Shown here: piece after piece, positions 38,052 through 42,077 of the stretch | Layout of the letters: the number at the start of each line of letters is the position of its first letter | Numbering within the stretch: the stretch's first letter is position 1 | DNA from: a bacterium | GTDB taxonomy: Bacteria > Patescibacteriota > Minisyncoccia > Phycocordibacterales > CALRBL01 | Assembly (NCBI GenBank): GCA_027487075.1 | Contig: JAIYEG010000012.1 | Coordinates: forward strand, 1 to 42,077 | Reading direction: 5' to 3' | DNA: 42,077 nucleotides | The notes under the pieces: model-generated | What the model was told of the DNA's origin: nothing | What the model saw: only the letters and a program-made list of their open reading frames with translations | Database searches by the model: none | Position numbers and translations under genes: made by a program

Positions 38052-39857
38052 ATGTCACAACCCACCACACCTCCAAAAGAGATTCGAAATATTGCCATTA
38101 TTGCTCACGTAGACCACGGAAAGACCACCCTCACCGACGCCCTCATGAAGCAGACCGGCATGGTAGAAGAAGGCTTCTCAATGGACTCAAATGACCTCGA
38201 AAAAGAGCGTGGTATCACTATTTACGCTAAGAACACATCCCTTTTTTATAAAGACACAAAAATCAACATCGTAGACACACCAGGTCACGCTGACTTTGGT
38301 TCAGAAGTAGAGCGCGTACTCCGTTCTATTGACTGCGTGCTCCTTGTAGTGGATGCGCAGGAAGGTCCTATGCCTCAGACACGTTTCGTACTCAAGAAAT
38401 CTCTCGAACTTGGCCTCAAACCAATCGTGGTGATCAACAAGATAGACAAGCCCGCAGCTGATGCGGACCGCGTACACGAAGAAGTCTTCGAACTCTTCCT
38501 CGACCTTGGTGCCACCGACGAACAGCTCGACTTTACTACGGTATATGCTATCGGTCGTGAAGGTGTCGCAAAAATGAAACTCGATGAAGTCTCGACCAAC
38601 CTCAATCCCCTTCTCGACACCATTCTCGAGAAAGTTCCTGCAGCAAAAGCAGATGCAACAACCGCACTCAAGGCACAACCATTTAACCTCGCCTACGACA
38701 ACTTCCTCGGACGCATGTCAGTAGTACGCATCTATGAAGGAACCATCAAGATGGGTCAAACTCTCTTTGTGAAGAAGCCTAACGGCGAAACTCGTCAAGG
38801 ACGCGTCACCAAGCTCTACACCTTCGAAGGCATGAGCAAGAAAGAAGTTGCTGAAGCATATGCGGGAGACATCGTTATGATTGCCGGATTCCCCGACATC
38901 TTCATCGGAGAAACTTTCACCGACAATGAAGCAACTGAACCACTTCCAGCTATTGCTATCGACGAGCCAACCATCTCTCTCCAATTCCTCGTGAACGACT
39001 CACCATTCGCAGGGCGCGAAGGAAAATACGTTACCTCACGTCAGATCCGTGATCGTCTCGAAAAAGAACTCGAAGTGAACGTCGGCCTTAAGGTGGACTT
39101 CGGAAACAACGAATCATTCAAGGTATACGGACGTGGAGAACTTCACATTGCGGTACTTCTCGAAAACATGCGTCGTGAGGGATTCGAACTTCAGGTGTCA
39201 CAACCCGAAGTAATCATCAAGGAAGAAAACGGCGTAAAGGTAGAGCCGTATGAAGAAGCGGTGATCGAGGTGCCCGAAGCAGCATCTGGTGTGGTTATCG
39301 AAAAGCTTGGTAAGCGAAAAGGTATTATGCAAAATATGAAGCAAGATCGCAGCATTGTGCGCATGATCTTCGACATCCCTACCCGAGGACTTCTCGGCTA
39401 CCGAAACCAGTTCGTGATCGACACAAAGGGAGAAGGAATACTTTCATCGCGCTTCACTGATTTCAAACCATTCGCGGGAGTTATCGAAAAGCGCGACGTG
39501 GGATCAATGGTATCTATGGAAGCTGGAAAGGTGCTTGCGTTTGCTCTTGGAAACCTCCAAGAGCGTGGTGTGCTCTATGTCGTACCGGGAGATGAAGTAT
39601 ATATCGGTCAGGTAATCGGAAACGTGACCAAGGGTGAAGAAATGGATGTGAACCCAACTAAGGGCAAGCAACTCACCAACATGCGTGCATCTGGTTCTGA
39701 CGGAATGACCTTCCTCAACCCTGCTATTTCTATCACCATTGAACGCGGACTCGAAATCATGAACGAAGACGAATACCTCGAAATTACCCCTGAATCAACT
39801 CGCATTCGAAAGAAGGCACTTACCAAGACTGATCGCGCAAAACTAGCAAGAAAGTAA
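38052..39857 (+). CDS. typA: GTP-binding protein TypA/BipA
   Basis: Translational GTPase of the EF-G family that helps ribosome assembly and stress adaptation. It has 601 residues from ATG 38052 (MSQPTTPPKEIRNIAIIAHV). G1 is AHVDHGKTT, the switch I region ends KERGITI, G3 is DTPGHADFG, G4 is NKIDK. Domains II, III and V follow, with the specific C-terminal part (PTRGLLGYRNQFVIDTKGEG, MRASGSDGMTFLNP). The length is normal. A TTTAAT box (38036-38041) ends 10 nt before the ATG and overlaps the T-run of the preceding terminator. Confidence 0.97.
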   Translation: MSQPTTPPKEIRNIAIIAHVDHGKTTLTDALMKQTGMVEEGFSMDSNDLEKERGITIYAKNTSLFYKDTKINIVDTPGHADFGSEVERVLRSIDCVLLVVDAQEGPMPQTRFVLKKSLELGLKPIVVINKIDKPAADADRVHEEVFELFLDLGATDEQLDFTTVYAIGREGVAKMKLDEVSTNLNPLLDTILEKVPAAKADATTALKAQPFNLAYDNFLGRMSVVRIYEGTIKMGQTLFVKKPNGETRQGRVTKLYTFEGMSKKEVAEAYAGDIVMIAGFPDIFIGETFTDNEATEPLPAIAIDEPTISLQFLVNDSPFAGREGKYVTSRQIRDRLEKELEVNVGLKVDFGNNESFKVYGRGELHIAVLLENMRREGFELQVSQPEVIIKEENGVKVEPYEEAVIEVPEAASGVVIEKLGKRKGIMQNMKQDRSIVRMIFDIPTRGLLGYRNQFVIDTKGEGILSSRFTDFKPFAGVIEKRDVGSMVSMEAGKVLAFALGNLQERGVLYVVPGDEVYIGQVIGNVTKGEEMDVNPTKGKQLTNMRASGSDGMTFLNPAISITIERGLEIMNEDEYLEITPESTRIRKKALTKTDRAKLARK

Positions 39858-39870
39858 GAGCCACATCTTC

Positions 39871-40104
39871 TTACGCGGTTCGTTCTTCAAGGACAGTAAT
39901 TCTCCGTTCGTGGTCTCGTATGAAATCTGCCATAGCGGTAAATCCTTCTTGGAGCTTTTCGATAGCTATTTCGTTGCGATCAAATCTATCCATCATTTCG
40001 GTACGAAGATCTGAAAGTGAGTTTTCAAGACGTGTCATACGCCCATCTAAACCACCGAGCTTACGGAGTTCTTGGAGTATGTAATCTTCAGTACTTTTCT
40101 TCAT
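39871..40104 (-). CDS. Small coiled-coil protein (77 residues)
   Basis: Starts MKKSTEDYILQELRKLGGLD and is almost entirely heptad-patterned (MTRLENSLSDLRTEMMDRFD; ERRITVLEERTA). No membrane segment. Function unknown; proteins of this size and style are common accessory or scaffolding peptides. A GATACC box with TG before it lies about 8 nt upstream of the ATG. Convergent with typA (13 bp between the stops). Confidence 0.7.
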   Translation of the reverse strand: MKKSTEDYILQELRKLGGLDGRMTRLENSLSDLRTEMMDRFDRNEIAIEKLQEGFTAMADFIRDHERRITVLEERTA

Positions 40105-40183
40105 AGCATGATGGTATCACACGCAAAAATATAGACGCAAGCAAAATCTTGTATTATTTTATTTAAATTTTATGTCCATAAAG

Positions 40184-40212
40184 AAACGGCGCTCCACAAG
40201 GAAGCGCCGTTT
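40184..40212 (-). terminator. Terminator after the 40213-40503 gene
   Basis: AAACGGCGCT (40184-40193) and AGCGCCGTTT (40203-40212) pair over 10 bp. On the minus strand the hairpin begins directly after the stop codon and is followed by CTTTA, a weak T-run. Confidence 0.75.
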
Positions 40213-40503
40213 TCAGTGCCATCGATACAAATCAAGGATCTCCTCACTTGCAATACTCCATCCTTCTGTACGGAGTACATCAAGATGTTCACGCGACTGA
40301 GTTTCGATTGTTCGCCTTACCGTCACCACGGCACCATCTTGCGAAACAACTACTCCATTCAGATAAACTCCTAAATGAACGAAGCTGATTGGCTGCTTTT
40401 TTGCAACACGTTGAAGCAAGTTTTGATTTGCTTCAACAACAATCGTTTTTTCTGCAATGGTGGGATTTTCTCGTTCCCACAAGAGATCCTCCGTATGCGC
40501 CAT
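40213..40503 (-). CDS. Hypothetical protein (96 residues)
   Basis: Not recognised. The likely start is ATG 40501-40503 (MAHTEDLLWERENPTIAEKT); an upstream in-frame ATG at 40530 would add MTLTIRFCL. Small alpha/beta protein with VHLGVYLNGVVVSQDGAVVT and a C-terminal helix ending EEILDLYRWH. No membrane segment. It has its own terminator and lies between two terminators, so it is probably transcribed alone. Confidence 0.6.
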   Translation of the reverse strand: MAHTEDLLWERENPTIAEKTIVVEANQNLLQRVAKKQPISFVHLGVYLNGVVVSQDGAVVTVRRTIETQSREHLDVLRTEGWSIASEEILDLYRWH

Positions 40504-40544
40504 CAGGCAAAAGCGGATAGTAAGGGTCATAATTCAAAATAATA

Positions 40545-40586
40545 AAAACACAAAAACCACTTTTTGTAAAGTGGTTTTTGTGTTTT
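40545..40586. terminator. Perfect 19-bp bidirectional terminator
   Basis: Arms 40545-40563 and 40568-40586 (AAAACACAAAAACCACTTT and its complement) pair perfectly around TTGT. Flanking A and T runs suit termination of the minus-strand RRM gene, which ends 24 bp away. Confidence 0.9.
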
Positions 40587-40609
40587 GACTAACGACCTAC
40601 CTGAGCTCC

Positions 40610-40888
40610 TTAGAAGCTTCGGCGAGGACCGTCTGTGCGAGGGGTCATGGGTCGAGCTTCGTTGACAGTGAGGACACGTCCTCCCATATCTTTTCCATTG
40701 AACATGTTGATGGCATTATCCATGTCAGCATCTTCAATTTCTACGAAACCAAATCCACGGCTCTTTCCAGTCATTTTGTCGGTGATGATGCTTGTTGAGA
40801 TCACTGTTCCAGCCTTTGAAAATTCTTCCTTAAGGCTGTCAGCGGTCACAGACCAAGGCAGGTTACCAACGTACAACTTTTTTGCCAT
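40610..40888 (-). CDS. RRM-type RNA-binding protein
   Basis: 92 residues forming one RNA recognition motif: RNP2 LYVGNLPW (5-12) and RNP1 KSRGFGFVEI (about 42-51), with a short Arg/Pro tail (RPMTPRTDGPRRSF). Such single-RRM proteins are common in cyanobacteria and CPR bacteria, where they act as cold-shock or RNA-chaperone proteins. Unlike most genes here it has a ~100-nt 5' leader after a consensus-like promoter, which suggests control at the RNA level. Confidence 0.95.
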   Translation of the reverse strand: MAKKLYVGNLPWSVTADSLKEEFSKAGTVISTSIITDKMTGKSRGFGFVEIEDADMDNAINMFNGKDMGGRVLTVNEARPMTPRTDGPRRSF

Positions 40889-40998
40889 GTTCGATTTGCT
40901 TTTGAATTATCTATTATTGATTCCTTAAGCCGACCCTCTCCCAACTACTGCGAAGATTGACTGCGCTGCGCTAGAGAATAACCTACTGAATCAATAGT

Positions 40999-41027
40999 AC
41001 TATACCTTAGGCCACAATAAATAGCAA
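40999..41027 (-). promoter_or_regulatory. Promoter of the RRM protein gene
   Basis: On the minus strand TTGCTA (41027-41022), 17 bp, then TATAGT (41004-40999). The start near 40992 leaves a leader of about 104 nt before the ATG at 40888. It contains GCGCAGCGCAG (about 40966-40976), unlike the leaderless genes elsewhere in the window. Confidence 0.65.
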
Positions 41028-41028
41028 G

Positions 41029-42077
41029 TTATCGCCCTGATATAACTGCAGCGCGAGTAATTGGTCCAAACAAACCTGATGCTGGGACAATACCTCGAGA
41101 CTGCTGGTATCTGATGAGGGCATTTCTTGTATTCAGTCCAAAGTAAGTAGTTTCATTACCTGGAGATCCGACCCCAGACGAACTCACGGTGAATCCCTTT
41201 GCGTTTAGGAACTTTTGAAGCTCCTTGACGTCAGCCCCTGAAGATCCAGTGCTTAAGGTGCGGCTAAATGTTGTAGAGGGTACAGGTGATGTAGGAGCTG
41301 TTGGGGCAGATGACTGATTTGATGCAATAAATGCATTATATGCAGCGTTGGTAAGTGGTCCGAAATATCCTGGTGCTACTCCCGGCGGAATCACGAGAAA
41401 GCCCTTCTCGACAAGCATCTGTTGAAGCTGGACTACCGCTTGACCCGTTTGACCAATAGATGGTCGTGGTGGAACGGTGTTTGTAGCCACTGAAGATGAC
41501 GGTACCGCTGGAGTCTGAGAGGTTGATTGTGTAGTTTGAACACGTGAACTACTTCCACCTCCTCCCCCACCGCTACTTCTAGATTGAGCGGTCGTGGTAG
41601 CAATAATATCTTGTGAAGTTGATGTTGAATTTCCAAGTGCATCAGATACAGTGATTTTGAAGTAGTACGCTGTTCCGTCATCCAAGTTGCTGACTGTATA
41701 TGAATGGTTTGTTGAAAGAGAATTTGAGACTACACTGCTTCCAAATGAGGGGCTTGGACCATACTCAAGCGTACTCGTTGAAGCCTCATTTGTTAAAAAC
41801 TCCACACCTGCGCTATTTTTCATAGTCGACGTCGCAACACCCGAAATCACCGGCGCGGTTTTGTCGAGAGTGACACTCACAGCCGATGAAGTTGCTCTGT
41901 TACCTGCCGCATCTCGAGCAACTGCAGTAAGTGAGTAGGTACCGTCAGCAACTGAAGTAGTGTCCCAGCTCACGCTGTATGGTGATGAGGTGTCTTCGAC
42001 GCCGATGGTGGTGGTACCTCGGTAGAAGGTGACACCTGAGACGGAGATGTTATCTGAAGCTGTCGCGCTTACCGTAA
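41029..42077 (-). CDS. C-terminal part of large surface protein with Ig-like and peptidoglycan-binding domains
   Basis: The frame is open to the window edge, so at least 349 residues of a longer protein are seen. In order: a bacterial Ig-like domain (SGVTFYRGTTTIGVEDTSSP ... DGTYSLTAVARDAAGNRATS), then a fibronectin type III-like domain (TNEASTSTLEYGPSPSFGSS ... GTAYYFKITVSDALGNST). A Gly/Ser/Pro-rich linker follows with seven consecutive glycines. Two peptidoglycan-binding_1 domains close the protein (QAVVQLQQMLVEKGFLVIPP ... GYFGPLTNAAYNAF; ADVKELQKFLNAKGFTVSSS ... LFGPITRAAV). It is anchored to the wall by its C-terminus and exposes repeats outward, so an adhesion or structural role is likely. 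Confidence 0.88.
   Translation of the reverse strand, partial: TVSATASDNISVSGVTFYRGTTTIGVEDTSSPYSVSWDTTSVADGTYSLTAVARDAAGNRATSSAVSVTLDKTAPVISGVATSTMKNSAGVEFLTNEASTSTLEYGPSPSFGSSVVSNSLSTNHSYTVSNLDDGTAYYFKITVSDALGNSTSTSQDIIATTTAQSRSSGGGGGGSSSRVQTTQSTSQTPAVPSSSVATNTVPPRPSIGQTGQAVVQLQQMLVEKGFLVIPPGVAPGYFGPLTNAAYNAFIASNQSSAPTAPTSPVPSTTFSRTLSTGSSGADVKELQKFLNAKGFTVSSSGVGSPGNETTYFGLNTRNALIRYQQSRGIVPASGLFGPITRAAVISGR

Noticed and set aside
1-42077. Alternative genetic code with UGA as glycine, as in some CPR lineages
   Set aside because: UGA serves as the normal stop in several genes (for example the VOC gene at 12510 and the propeller gene), and no conserved protein here contains in-frame UGA.
1-42077. 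CRISPR-Cas, restriction-modification, toxin-antitoxin or prophage genes
   Set aside because: Looked for across both strands. No repeat-spacer array, nuclease-methylase pair, integrase or phage structural gene was seen. The only mobile elements are the intron and possibly the long hairpin.

Overview
The window reads as a chromosomal segment of a Candidate Phyla Radiation (Patescibacteria) bacterium, most likely Parcubacteria-like. This is inferred from content, not from a database match. The evidence is: very compact gene packing with near-zero spacing between convergent genes; short versions of housekeeping proteins (prolyl-tRNA synthetase without editing domain, short PilB, PriA without ATPase motifs); many small orphan genes; cell-surface proteins with Ig-like and peptidoglycan-binding repeats; and a group I intron in a tRNA gene. 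TGA is used as an ordinary stop codon, so the Gracilibacteria/SR1 recoding does not apply.

Layout. 1-4816 (minus) is a housekeeping block: holB-frr-rseP, then proS-mreB. A short plus-strand transcription unit and a perfect hairpin lie between the two parts. 4853-5573 is a solitary orphan gene with its own strong promoter and terminator, followed by a long MITE-like hairpin (5600-5718). 5709-9872 holds a second mreB facing a priA-def-fmt operon. The start codons of mreB and priA are 21 bp apart and their -10 boxes overlap. 9862-10409 carries hpf and a tiny membrane protein. 10552-11183 is tRNA-Asn(GUU), split inside the anticodon by a 560-nt group I intron that encodes an HNH endonuclease. 11241-13290 is a visibly AT-rich stretch (GNAT acetyltransferase, short-chain dehydrogenase, two VOC proteins) that looks acquired. 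13352-16171 holds more small cassettes, each with its own promoter and terminator, mixed with a PNPOx-like protein. 16209-18471 encodes a secreted beta-helix protein and a transglutaminase-like protein. 18478-22409 has pyrG, a SET-domain protein, and a divergent VanY/matrixin peptidase pair. 22406-27865 (minus) is a coiled-coil protein and a type IV pilus/type II secretion-like operon (PilB, PilC, a pilin-like beta-propeller protein, two tiny pilin-like proteins, one canonical prepilin). 27916-31786 has mscL and a metal-homeostasis divergon (Fur/Zur family regulator, HupE/UreJ-like and YibE/F-like membrane proteins against a ZIP transporter) with a palindromic operator between the two sides. 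31788-37225 is a five-gene MacAB/Lol-like ABC export operon. 37263-38030 is another orphan cassette, followed by typA, two small unknown proteins, an RRM RNA-binding protein and the C-terminal part of a large Ig-like/peptidoglycan-binding surface protein that runs off the window.

Two genome-wide habits are visible. First, most transcription units start with a -10 box, often extended as TGATACA(A/C)T, that ends only about 5-10 nt before the start codon. This implies leaderless mRNAs. Second, orphan genes between housekeeping operons come as sealed promoter-gene-terminator cassettes. The items most worth a second look are the intron-split tRNA-Asn, the ATPase-dead PriA, the pilin operon with an anchored beta-propeller, the orphan cassettes and the metal divergon.
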